Source of the DNA: an uncultured Alistipes sp.
GTDB lineage: Bacteria > Bacteroidota > Bacteroidia > Bacteroidales > Rikenellaceae
DNA length: 18,799 bases
Reading direction: 5' to 3'
Assembly: GCA_900552955.1 (NCBI GenBank)
Contig: USBO01000019.1
Span: 1-18,799, forward strand
In this document: positions 1-6,908 of the stretch, piece after piece
Layout of the letters: each line of letters begins with the position of its first letter
Numbering within the stretch: position 1 is the first letter of the stretch
Notes under the pieces: generated by a model
The model's database searches: none
Seen by the model: only the letters and a program-made list of their open reading frames with translations
Told to the model about the DNA's origin: nothing
Translations under genes and position numbers: made by a program

Positions 1-180
1 GTCGAACTTATAGAGACAGCCGTAGAGACCGTGCGAATCGGCCGAGTAGCTCACCAGCGTCGTGGAATCGGTCGACGCGCCGCGCGTGACGATGAAGTTG
101 GTGCACGCCGCAGCCGGAGCGCCGTCGAGCAGCAGATACGGCACCAGGGCCGTCAGCAGGCAAAAAAGAGATTTCTTCAT
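1..180 (-). CDS. C69-family dipeptidase, N-terminal part only
   Basis: This is the first 60 codons of a gene that runs off the left edge of the window. The protein begins MKKSLFCLLTALV, a hydrophobic signal peptide, and the predicted mature part begins at Cys26 in ACTNFIVTRGAS, followed by STDST and SYSADSHGLYG. In peptidase family C69 (PepD-like N-terminal-nucleophile dipeptidases) the mature protein starts with a catalytic Cys in a C-T-x-x-x-V-x-x-x-A-S-x-D context, which this matches. The inferred role is cleavage of dipeptides in the periplasm or at the cell surface. A perfect -7 box (TATTTTTG) lies just upstream. It is divergent from the YggS-type gene. The catalytic domain downstream cannot be seen, so the family call rests on the N-terminus alone. 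Confidence 0.78.
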   Translation of the reverse strand, partial: MKKSLFCLLTALVPYLLLDGAPAAACTNFIVTRGASTDSTTLVSYSADSHGLYGCLYKFD

Positions 181-201
181 AGATTAAAACGGGTTTGCGG
201 T

Positions 202-209
202 CAAAAATA
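202..209 (-). promoter_or_regulatory. -7 promoter box for C69 dipeptidase
   Basis: The minus strand reads TATTTTTG, a perfect match to the Bacteroidota -7 consensus TAnnTTTG, 21 bases upstream of the ATG. No clear -33 TTG is seen at the expected distance. Confidence 0.6.
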
Positions 210-222
210 CGAATAATTTATC

Positions 223-230
223 TAATTTTA
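223..230 (+). promoter_or_regulatory. Possible -7 box for YggS-type gene
   Basis: TAATTTTA matches TAnnTTTG except at the last base. It lies 29 bases before the ATG at 260, in the 79-bp divergent gap. No good -33 element is visible. A GGAGA sequence follows shortly before the start codon. Confidence 0.35.
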
Positions 231-259
231 CGGAGCAATAACCGAAAAAGGGAGATTCT

Positions 260-946
260 ATGTCGATCGAAAGTCATTTGTCGGATGTGCGGGCGACGCT
301 GCCCGAGGGCGTCACGCTGGTGGCCGTATCCAAGACCCATGCACCGTCTCTGATCGGAGAGGCTTATGCCGCAGGACAGCGCATTTTCGGCGAGAGCCGG
401 CCCCAGGAGCTGGCCGCCAAATACGAGGCCCTGCCCAAAGACATCGAGTGGCACATGATCGGCCACCTGCAGACCAACAAGGTGAAACTCATCGCGCCGT
501 TCGTCTCGCTGATCCATTCGGCGGACAGCGAACGGCTCATTCGGGTCATCAACGACGAGGCGCTCCGCAACGGCCGCGTGATCGACATCCTGCTCGAAAT
601 CCACGTCGCGGACGAAGCGACCAAATCGGGCTGGAACTACGACGCACTGCTGAAATTCGTCGAAAGCGGCGCGCTGGCTGCCATGCGGGGCATCCGCGTG
701 CGCGGCGTCATGGGGATCGCCACCTACACGGACAACGAATTCCGCGTGCGGCTCGATTTCGAGCTGCTGGAACAATATAAGAAGGAGTTGGCCCCCTATT
801 TCGACGCCTCGTTCGACACGCTCTCGATGGGCATGTCCGACGACTACCCGCTGGCGCTGGAGTACGGAGCGACGATGGTGCGCATCGGGTCGCTCATCTT
901 CGGCAGGCGCGACTGCGCGCCCGTCGGGCAGGCGGCGACCGTCTGA
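260..946 (+). CDS. YggS/PLPBP family PLP-homeostasis protein
   Basis: This 228-residue protein matches the YggS/PROSC family: single-domain, alanine-racemase-like TIM barrels that bind pyridoxal 5'-phosphate and help control free PLP and amino-acid pools, without known enzymatic activity. The PLP-lysine motif VAVSKT places the Schiff-base lysine at K25. Family signatures follow in order: FGESRPQEL, WHMIGHLQTNK near 64-74, a HSADS stretch, GVMGIATYT, LSMGMSDDYPLALEYGATMVRIGS, and IFGRR at the C-terminus. Length is normal for the family. The ATG is preceded by GGGAGA. The gene converges on the MGMT-family gene with about 30 bp between stop codons. It is cytoplasmic, with no sign of an operon partner. 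Confidence 0.95.
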   Translation: MSIESHLSDVRATLPEGVTLVAVSKTHAPSLIGEAYAAGQRIFGESRPQELAAKYEALPKDIEWHMIGHLQTNKVKLIAPFVSLIHSADSERLIRVINDEALRNGRVIDILLEIHVADEATKSGWNYDALLKFVESGALAAMRGIRVRGVMGIATYTDNEFRVRLDFELLEQYKKELAPYFDASFDTLSMGMSDDYPLALEYGATMVRIGSLIFGRRDCAPVGQAATV

Positions 947-975
947 GCGGAATCCGTCTTTCGGCTGCGCCCGCC

Positions 976-1278
976 TCACGCGATCGGCGCAACCTCCTCC
1001 CACAGATGTTTCGCAAGGTCGACGCAGCCGTTGCGGCGGAATGCGACGCCTTCGCGCTCCAGCAGCTCCCGCTGCGCAGGCCATGCAGGCGCCAACCTTC
1101 CGGAGGCGTTCACCACGCGGTGACAGGGCAATCCCTCGGGCGCTTGCACCAGCGCACGCCCCGCCCGACGCGCCCATTGCGGCCGGCCGGCCAGTCTCGC
1201 CAGCAGGCCGTAAGTCACGACCCTGCCGCAGGGAATTTGTCGCACGAGGTCGCGGATCTCGGCGTCGAACTCCGTCAT
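976..1278 (-). CDS. MGMT-family DNA repair/alkyltransferase-like protein
   Basis: A 100-residue protein consisting only of the C-terminal DNA-binding domain of O6-alkylguanine-DNA alkyltransferases. Visible features are QIPCGRVVTYGLLA (recognition-helix region), an Arg-rich ARRAGRAL segment, the active-site motif LPCHRVV with the alkyl-acceptor Cys retained, and a C-terminal LLEREGV segment. Alkyltransferase-like proteins of the YbaZ/ATL type usually replace this Cys with Trp, so this short protein could still accept alkyl groups. I chose the ATG at 1278, which overlaps the Obg stop as TGATG and implies translational coupling. An in-frame ATG at 1299 would overlap the obg coding region by 22 bp. 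Whether it repairs alkylated guanine or only flags lesions cannot be told from sequence. Confidence 0.88.
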   Translation of the reverse strand: MTEFDAEIRDLVRQIPCGRVVTYGLLARLAGRPQWARRAGRALVQAPEGLPCHRVVNASGRLAPAWPAQRELLEREGVAFRRNGCVDLAKHLWEEVAPIA

Positions 1279-2291
1279 CACTGATGCAACGCCTCCCACA
1301 GCATGTCCTTCAACTGCAGGATGTTGTAGCCCGTCACCGACGAAATGAAGAGCGTCGGAATCCCTTCGGGCAGGTGCTCCCGCATCTCGGCGATCAGCTG
1401 CTCATCGAGCATGTCGCTCTTCGTCACGGCCAGCAGCCGCTGCTTGTCCAGCAGCTCGGGATTGTACTGCGTCAGCTCGCCCAGCAGAATCTCGTACTCG
1501 CGGCGGATGTCGTCGGCGTCGGCCGGCACCATGAACAGCAGCACCGAGTTGCGTTCGATATGGCGCAGGAAGCGCAGTCCCAGTCCGCGCCCCTCGTGCG
1601 CCCCCTCGATGATGCCCGGGATGTCGGCCATGACGAACGACTTGCGGTCGCGGCACTCGACGATGCCCAGATTGGGTTCGAGCGTCGTGAAGGCGTAGTT
1701 GGCGATCTTGGGTTTGGCAGCCGAGACGACCGACAGCAGCGTCGATTTGCCGGCGTTGGGGAAACCCACCAGCCCCACGTCGGCCAGCACCTTCAGCTCC
1801 AGCACGAAAGCACCCTCGTCGCCCTCCTCGCCGGGCTGGGCGTAACGCGGCGCCTGATTCGTGGCGCTCTTAAAGTGCCAGTTGCCCAGTCCGCCGCGGC
1901 CGCCCTTGAGCAGCACCAGCCGCTCGCCGTCGGCCGTCACCTCACCCACCGGCACCAGCTCGGTCTCGCCCGCCTCGTTCTCCACGACGCGTTTGGCCAC
2001 CGTGCCCAGCGGCACGGGGATGACGATGTCGCGCGCATCCTTGCCCGACGAACGAGCACCCGATCCGCACTCGCCGTCCTCGGCGAACTGGTGACGCTGG
2101 TACTTGAGGTGGATGAGCGTCCAGTACTGGCTGTCGCCCTGCAGGACGATGCTGCCGCCCCGCCCGCCGTCGCCGCCGTCGGGACCGCCGAAAGCCACGA
2201 ACTTCTCGCGGCGGAAATGCGCCGAACCGGCACCGCCGTGGCCCGAACGGGCGAAAATCTTCACGTAATCTACGAAGTTGGAACCTGCCAT
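1278..2291 (-). CDS. obgE: Obg-family GTPase (ribosome assembly)
   Basis: A 337-residue Obg/CgtA GTPase involved in 50S ribosome maturation and stress signalling. The glycine-rich Obg fold covers about residues 1-168 (SGHGGAGSAHFRREKFV, GGPDGGDGGRGG, KGGRGGLGN). The G domain follows, with P-loop GFPNAGKST at 176-184, FTTLEPNLG, switch II DIPGIIEGAHEGRGLG at 223-238, G4 TKSD at 290-293, and SSVTG at 317-321. It stops after the G domain and lacks the C-terminal OCT domain of Gram-positive homologues. The start MAGSNFVDYV is preferred over an ATG seven codons upstream, because that upstream ATG lies inside the -7 promoter box. It is followed by the coupled MGMT-family gene. Confidence 0.97.
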   Translation of the reverse strand: MAGSNFVDYVKIFARSGHGGAGSAHFRREKFVAFGGPDGGDGGRGGSIVLQGDSQYWTLIHLKYQRHQFAEDGECGSGARSSGKDARDIVIPVPLGTVAKRVVENEAGETELVPVGEVTADGERLVLLKGGRGGLGNWHFKSATNQAPRYAQPGEEGDEGAFVLELKVLADVGLVGFPNAGKSTLLSVVSAAKPKIANYAFTTLEPNLGIVECRDRKSFVMADIPGIIEGAHEGRGLGLRFLRHIERNSVLLFMVPADADDIRREYEILLGELTQYNPELLDKQRLLAVTKSDMLDEQLIAEMREHLPEGIPTLFISSVTGYNILQLKDMLWEALHQ

Positions 2292-2309
2292 AACCCTTTT
2301 GTTTCGTTG

Positions 2310-2317
2310 CAAAGGTA
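2310..2317 (-). promoter_or_regulatory. -7 promoter box for obgE and MGMT gene
   Basis: The minus strand reads TACCTTTG, a perfect TAnnTTTG, 18 bases upstream of the obg ATG at 2291. Its position decides the obg start codon. No TTG is seen at the -33 spacing. Confidence 0.65.
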
Positions 2318-2330
2318 GTAATAAATCGGA

Positions 2331-2352
2331 GGACCCGCCATCCGTCGGGCCC
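2331..2352 (-). terminator. Possible terminator after HAD phosphatase
   Basis: On the minus strand GGGCCCG can pair with CGGGTCC (7 bp, one G-U) around an 8-base loop, followed by TCCGATTTATTA. It lies between the HAD stop and the obg promoter. The stem is short and the T tract poor. Confidence 0.35.
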
Positions 2353-2392
2353 CAAAAGACGGAAATCGCTCCATCGGCCGCCGCCCGCCGCG

Positions 2393-3022
2393 TCAGTCAG
2401 CGGACCCGAGCGCCTGCCGAAGCTCCTCGCGCCAGTCGGAGTTGCTGTGCGGGCAGAGCGTCCGATAGCCCAGCGCCGCACCCGCAGCGGCATTCGTCGC
2501 GCTGTCGTCGATGAAGAGCGTCTCGGCCGGAACGAGCGCCGCATCGGCCGCCATGCGGTCGAAGATCGCACGGTCGGGCTTCATGCACTTCAGCTCGTAG
2601 GAGAGGTAGAGTTTGTCGAAATAGGCATCGAGCGGCTTGCCGGCAGGCGAGAAGTCGCTGCTGCGCGCCCAGTCCATCACGAAGGGGTTGGTGTTGCTCA
2701 GCACGTAGAGCCGGTAGTCGCGGCGCAGCTCCTCCAGCGCGGCGAGCCGTTCGGGCGGCACGGGCAGCAGGAAAAATCCCAGCCACGCCTCGCGCGCCTC
2801 GGCGTAGCTCACCTCCCGCTCCGCGCACGCGCTCAGCCGCCGGACGAATTCGTCGGCGCCGATCCGCCCGCTCTCCAGCTCCATGAAAAAGCCGCGCTGA
2901 TGGAAGCTGTCCAGATACTCGGTCGGATTCTTCAGTCCCACACGTTCGAACGCCGCCAGCGCCCGCGAAAAATCGAAGTCGGCGATCACGCCGCCGAAGT
3001 CGAAAACCAGATTCTTGATCAT
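2393..3022 (-). CDS. HAD-superfamily hydrolase (YihX/haloacid dehalogenase-like)
   Basis: A 209-residue HAD phosphatase with all four motifs: motif I VFDFGGV with nucleophile D8, motif II LSNTN (S109), motif III Lys in MKPDRAIF (K148), and motif IV LFIDDSATN (D172, D173). The cap is the small helical C1 type (about residues 15-90), as in YihX-like sugar-phosphate or FMN-type phosphatases. The substrate cannot be read from sequence. The start MIKNLVFDFGG places the nucleophile at the usual distance. The longer reading from 3064 would put the start codon inside the ald-HAD gap, upstream of the predicted promoter box. It is probably a single-gene unit, with its own promoter and with a hairpin separating it from alanine dehydrogenase. 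Confidence 0.9.
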   Translation of the reverse strand: MIKNLVFDFGGVIADFDFSRALAAFERVGLKNPTEYLDSFHQRGFFMELESGRIGADEFVRRLSACAEREVSYAEAREAWLGFFLLPVPPERLAALEELRRDYRLYVLSNTNPFVMDWARSSDFSPAGKPLDAYFDKLYLSYELKCMKPDRAIFDRMAADAALVPAETLFIDDSATNAAAGAALGYRTLCPHSNSDWREELRQALGSAD

Positions 3023-3041
3023 GATTCGAATTTTAGAAAGG

Positions 3042-3049
3042 CGAAGATA
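3042..3049 (-). promoter_or_regulatory. Promoter of HAD gene, variant -7 TATCTTCG
   Basis: The minus strand reads TATCTTCG (one mismatch to TAnnTTTG), preceded by TTTG at 3070-3073 with a 20-base spacer. This matches the -33/-7 layout of Bacteroidota. It lies 19 bases upstream of the ATG. Confidence 0.55.
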
Positions 3050-3076
3050 GGGAAATTCCGACAATTACGCAAACCA

Positions 3077-3102
3077 ATGCGGCCGCCCGCAGGCGGCCGC
3101 AT
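3077..3102 (-). terminator. Terminator of alanine dehydrogenase gene
   Basis: A perfect 11-bp inverted repeat, ATGCGGCCGCC with GGCGGCCGCAT, around a 4-base loop, 20 bp past the ald stop codon. On the minus strand it is followed by TGGTTTGCG, a weak T-rich tail. Confidence 0.6.
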
Positions 3103-3121
3103 GTCCCGTCCGTACGGCGGA

Positions 3122-4228
3122 TCACGCCTGCAGCGGTTCGTAGGGAAGCCCCCACGCCTCGGCCACCGAGCGGTAGACGACCTTTCCCTCGACGACGTTC
3201 AGACCGAGCCGCAGCTCCTCGTTCTCGGCGCAGGCACGCCGCCAGCCCTTGTCGGCCAGTTGCAGCGCATAGGGCAACGTGGCGTTGGTCAGCGCCAGCG
3301 TCGAGGTGTAGGGCACCGCACCCGGGATATTGGCCACGCAGTAGTGCAGAATGCCGTCGACATAGTAAACCGGATCTTCGTGCGTCGTGGGGCGCGACGT
3401 CTCGAAGCAGCCGCCCTGGTCGATGGCCACGTCGACCATCACCGTCCCCGGCTCCATGAGCTTCAGCATGTCGCGCGTCACCAGTTTCGGGGCCTTGGCA
3501 CCCGGGATGAGCACCGACCCGACGACCAGATCGGCATGCTTGAGCTCTTCGCGGATGTTGTACTCGGACGACATGAGCGTCTTGACGTTCTTGGGCATCA
3601 CATCGGCCAGATAGGTCAGCCTCCGCAGCGACACGTCGCAGATCGTGACGTCGGCACCCGTGCCGGCCGCCGTGCGCGCCGCGGCCGTCCCCACCACGCC
3701 CGCGCCGATGACGAAGACCTTGGCCGGCTTGACGCCCGGCACGCCCCCGAGCAGAATACCCTTTCCGCCGCGCGGTTTTTCGAGGAAATAGCGGCCCTCC
3801 TGCGTGGCCATGCGCCCTGCGACCTCCGACATGGGAATCAGCAGCGGCAGCGAACGGTCGCTGCGCTCGACCGTCTCGTAGGCGCAGCAGACGGCGCCCG
3901 ATGCGATCATCGCCCGCGTGAGCGGCTCGCTGCTGGCGAAGTGGAAATAGGTGAAAAGGAGCTGCCCGGGCCGAACCAGCCCGTACTCGGGCGCGATCGG
4001 CTCCTTGACCTTGAGAATCATCTCGGCCGTGGCATAGACCTCCTCGATGGTGGGCAGCAGCTTCGCCCCCACGGCCTGATACTCCTTGTCCGCGAAACCG
4101 CTGTCGACGCCCGCACCGCTCTGGATGCAGACCGTATGTCCGCGTTTGACGAACTCCATGGCGCCGGCCGGCGTGAGCGAGACGCGATACTCGTTGTTTT
4201 TGATTTCTTTGGGAACTCCGACGATCAT
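3122..4228 (-). CDS. ald: Alanine dehydrogenase
   Basis: A 368-residue NAD-dependent L-alanine dehydrogenase that interconverts alanine with pyruvate plus ammonia. The start MIVGVPKEIKNNEYRVSLTP is canonical. Catalytic and substrate residues are in place: R15, K75 in KVKEP, H96 in TYFHFA, and the Asp in VMVDVAIDQGGC near 270. The Rossmann nucleotide-binding motif VIGAGVVGTAAA falls in the middle of the protein, and GGVPGVKPAKV precedes it. The C-terminal LPYALQLADKGW segment is typical. Length is normal. The upstream gap (64 bp to the TonB receptor stop) holds a weak promoter candidate, TAAATTGC at 4254-4261 with TTG about 19 bases earlier, so it may have its own promoter. A hairpin follows the gene. 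Confidence 0.97.
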   Translation of the reverse strand: MIVGVPKEIKNNEYRVSLTPAGAMEFVKRGHTVCIQSGAGVDSGFADKEYQAVGAKLLPTIEEVYATAEMILKVKEPIAPEYGLVRPGQLLFTYFHFASSEPLTRAMIASGAVCCAYETVERSDRSLPLLIPMSEVAGRMATQEGRYFLEKPRGGKGILLGGVPGVKPAKVFVIGAGVVGTAAARTAAGTGADVTICDVSLRRLTYLADVMPKNVKTLMSSEYNIREELKHADLVVGSVLIPGAKAPKLVTRDMLKLMEPGTVMVDVAIDQGGCFETSRPTTHEDPVYYVDGILHYCVANIPGAVPYTSTLALTNATLPYALQLADKGWRRACAENEELRLGLNVVEGKVVYRSVAEAWGLPYEPLQA

Positions 4229-4253
4229 AATAATAGGTTTTAATTTTACGACA

Positions 4254-4261
4254 GCAATTTA
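4254..4261 (-). promoter_or_regulatory. Weak candidate promoter of ald
   Basis: The minus strand reads TAAATTGC, which keeps TAnnTT but not the final TG of the consensus. A TTGG element lies about 19 bases upstream. It sits 25 bases before the ald ATG. Confidence 0.35.
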
Positions 4262-4292
4262 GCAAAAACAAAAACAATTTCCAAGCATTTTC

Positions 4293-6740
4293 TTAGAATT
4301 TATAACTGACCGTCAGCGTCGCACTGCGGCCGTAGGCGTAGAGCAGGCTCGCGGGGAACGGACGATAGAAGGTTTCGGCACCGCCGCGCAACCGCCGCAC
4401 GCGGTCGGATTCGTAGGCCGAATAGACCGTGCGGCGGTCGTCGAGCAGGTTGCGCACCGAGAGCGTGACCGACAGCCGCGACGTGCCCAGGCGCCACATC
4501 CGCCCTGCCGAGGCGTCGATCGCAAAGGCGTCGTCCAACCGCTGCTGAGCGGTGAACAGCGCGAAGGTCTCGGGCGAGTCGGAGGCCTGAACGGCTACGC
4601 GCGAGGTGCGGCGGTGGAACGACGGTGCGACCCGCCGTCCGCCGACCAGCGACGCATCGGCCGAGAAATACCACCCCTTGCGACCGAAATAGTGCACGCC
4701 TGCCGTGGCAGCCACCGAAGCCGTACCGCCGCGCCGCAGACCGCTCATGTAGCTCGGGACTCCTGCGGCGCGCACTTCGTTGCCCGCATCGGTGTATAGC
4801 CACACCGAGGGATTCGTCGCATAGGTGTGGCTTCCGGCCCCGACGGCGGCCGACAGACTCCACGTCCACGTGAGGCGCAGCTTGGCAGCGGCCTCGACGC
4901 CGTAGTCGAGCCGGCCGATGCCGCGCACGACCATGTCGCAATACTCGTAGGCCAGATCGTCGAAGAAACGACTCGTGCGCATCTCGTCGCGCGTTGCGGT
5001 CAGATAGCCCGTCACCCGCAGGTCGAACGCGCCGCCCGTGCGGACGAACCCCAGTTCGGCGCCGTAGCGGTGCCGCACGGAGGGATCGTCGGCCGTCCGG
5101 TTGTTGTAGAGCGGTTGCAGAAACAGATCGTCGGGATCGGGCGTCGCAGCGACCGCCGCCGCCGAGACCTCGATGCTGCTGCGGGGCGAGAAGGCGTAGC
5201 CGACGCTCGCCCGCAGCGCATAGGGCGTGAACCGCAGCCGCGCGGAGTTTCCGAAAGAGCCGCCGGCCGGAAACAGCTCCTTCTCATAGAACCCGCGCCG
5301 CCGCACGACGCTCCGGCCGATGCTCGCACCGAAGGCCGCCGTCCAGCGATCCGAACGGTAGCGCACCACCCCTTCGACCGCCGCCTCACGGCGGACGATC
5401 CGGTAGTCGTAGCCGAAACGGTCGCCCTCGCCCACGGCGCGCCCGGGGTGCCGGCAGTCGTTCTGCAAGCGATTGGAGTAGGTCGCGTCGTCGAGCAGGA
5501 AATGGTCGATGTCGGTCAGGCGGGAGGCGCCCAGCAGATCGCGCAACTGCTTGTAGCAGCGCGTGGCATCGGATTCGACACGCAGGGCGCAGGCCACCGT
5601 CAGTTGCGCGTCGACCTCGGTCTCGGCGTGCAGCAGCGCCTGCACACGCAGCGGACGTTCGACCCGATCTTCGAGCGCGTAGAGCGCCTCACCGTCGGGC
5701 TGCATGCGGTTGCGGCGGTACAGCTCCGCCCAGTCGACCTGCGTATAGCGTTCGTCGCCGGCACGCCACGCAGCATCCACGGCGTCGAATGCCGCACCGG
5801 TGAAATAGCTGGGCAGGTAGCGGTAGTTGTCGGGACGGGGCGTCGAAGCGTCGTACCACGCCAGCGAGCTGCGGCGACGGATGCCCGTCTCGACGGCCGC
5901 GGTCGCCCGCAGCGTCGTCGAACCGCCGAACCGTCCGCGATAGGTCACCGCACCCAGCGGTATCCCTTCGCGCAGCACCCGACTGTTGCGCACCTCGCCG
6001 CCCTGCCAGCCCCACGAGGGGTTATAGTGGCGCGAACCCCGCAGCACGAACGCCTCCTCGACGGACGGGGAGCGGAGTCCGCGCTCGCAGACGGGGAGGA
6101 CGAACACCGCCGTCCAACACCCGTCACCCTCAGTGCGGCGGCCCACGCGCAGGGCTGCCGTCGCCTGACGCGTATAGACGCCCTCGACGAGGGCGTCGGG
6201 CCCGTAGCGTCCGTCGGCCGCCACGGAGAGATTCCAGCCGCGTGGCAGCCCGACCGTCCAGGCGGCTTCGGCTCCGGCGCGGTAATTGCGCGTGGCCGCA
6301 CGCAGCGCCAGCACGCCGCCCGGGGTCGGATCGTGCTCGGCGAGCGATACGGCCGTCGCACCGGCGCCGGCCGCGAACATCCCGATCTGCGGACGCGCGC
6401 CCGCCGCATACCGCGCCTCGGCCTGCAAACGACGCAGGGCGGGAAGATAACGCCACGGCATCGCCACGCCCTCCAGCAGCACGGGTGCCTCCGCCGGATC
6501 TTCGCCACGCCGGCCGTACGCAACGTTCGAAAAGCGGAACGCCGCCACCTCTGCCCAGAGATCACCCGCCTGCTGCACGGCCCGATAGAAAAGCAGCGAA
6601 TCGCACTCCAGCTCGGGCAGCCGCTCCTCCTCCGATGCGGCCGAACGGCGGTCAAATTCGTCGCCGAACGACTGCGCCGACGCAAACGGACGGCACGAGA
6701 ACAAGACCGAAAAGAGTATTGCAAAGACTTTATTCATCAT
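4293..6740 (-). CDS. TonB-dependent receptor, short N-terminus
   Basis: An 815-residue outer-membrane beta-barrel protein. It starts with a signal peptide (residues 1-23, ending FASAQ) and ends in LTVSYKF, with the C-terminal aromatic typical of barrel insertion. Family-typical segments include FRFSNVAYGRRGED (plug start, about 67-80), a compact plug up to about 165, SRHYNPSWGWQGGEVRNSRV, DASTPRPDNYRYLPSYF, and the late-barrel motif LSVRNLLDDRRTVYSAYESDR. These match a Bacteroidota TonB-receptor family in which the substrate is usually unknown. Unlike most members, there is no carboxypeptidase-regulatory-like domain between the signal peptide and the plug: only about 40 residues separate them. 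There is no adjacent SusD-like lipoprotein. It is divergent from another receptor gene at 6909. Confidence 0.82.
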   Translation of the reverse strand: MMNKVFAILFSVLFSCRPFASAQSFGDEFDRRSAASEEERLPELECDSLLFYRAVQQAGDLWAEVAAFRFSNVAYGRRGEDPAEAPVLLEGVAMPWRYLPALRRLQAEARYAAGARPQIGMFAAGAGATAVSLAEHDPTPGGVLALRAATRNYRAGAEAAWTVGLPRGWNLSVAADGRYGPDALVEGVYTRQATAALRVGRRTEGDGCWTAVFVLPVCERGLRSPSVEEAFVLRGSRHYNPSWGWQGGEVRNSRVLREGIPLGAVTYRGRFGGSTTLRATAAVETGIRRRSSLAWYDASTPRPDNYRYLPSYFTGAAFDAVDAAWRAGDERYTQVDWAELYRRNRMQPDGEALYALEDRVERPLRVQALLHAETEVDAQLTVACALRVESDATRCYKQLRDLLGASRLTDIDHFLLDDATYSNRLQNDCRHPGRAVGEGDRFGYDYRIVRREAAVEGVVRYRSDRWTAAFGASIGRSVVRRRGFYEKELFPAGGSFGNSARLRFTPYALRASVGYAFSPRSSIEVSAAAVAATPDPDDLFLQPLYNNRTADDPSVRHRYGAELGFVRTGGAFDLRVTGYLTATRDEMRTSRFFDDLAYEYCDMVVRGIGRLDYGVEAAAKLRLTWTWSLSAAVGAGSHTYATNPSVWLYTDAGNEVRAAGVPSYMSGLRRGGTASVAATAGVHYFGRKGWYFSADASLVGGRRVAPSFHRRTSRVAVQASDSPETFALFTAQQRLDDAFAIDASAGRMWRLGTSRLSVTLSVRNLLDDRRTVYSAYESDRVRRLRGGAETFYRPFPASLLYAYGRSATLTVSYKF

Positions 6741-6760
6741 TTACACGACCGATTCTACTA

Positions 6761-6768
6761 CAAATATA
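6761..6768 (-). promoter_or_regulatory. -7 promoter box for minus-strand TonB receptor
   Basis: The minus strand reads TATATTTG, a perfect TAnnTTTG, 20 bases upstream of the first ATG. Upstream is AT-rich, without a clear -33 TTG. Confidence 0.65.
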
Positions 6769-6808
6769 AACTTTTTTCCCGATTTCCCGCACACCGAGAG
6801 GCGCGGTG

Positions 6809-6839
6809 TTGTTTTTTCGGAAAAGAAACGATACATTTG
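6809..6839 (+). promoter_or_regulatory. -33/-7 promoter of plus-strand outer-membrane receptor
   Basis: TTG at 6809-6811 and TACATTTG at 6832-6839 are 20 bases apart, a full match to the Bacteroidota housekeeping promoter. The predicted leader to the ATG at 6909 is about 60 nt. Confidence 0.7.
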
Positions 6840-6908
6840 TGGGAACCAATCCGCCGGACCGTCCTGCACCGCATCCCGCTCTGTCTATCGGCCCGAACAT
6901 CCACCCCA

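Noticed and set aside
2447..4243. A 598-codon plus-strand frame across the HAD and alanine dehydrogenase genes
   Set aside because: Its composition (Arg, His, Gln rich) and lack of motifs mark it as antisense shadow of two well-recognised genes.
4827..6908. A plus-strand frame open for over 4.5 kb that continues into the receptor gene at 6909
   Set aside because: The upstream part is antisense to a well-supported receptor gene and is rich in Arg, Gly and Pro, as expected of a shadow frame in GC-rich DNA. The real start is marked by a promoter and signal peptide at 6909.
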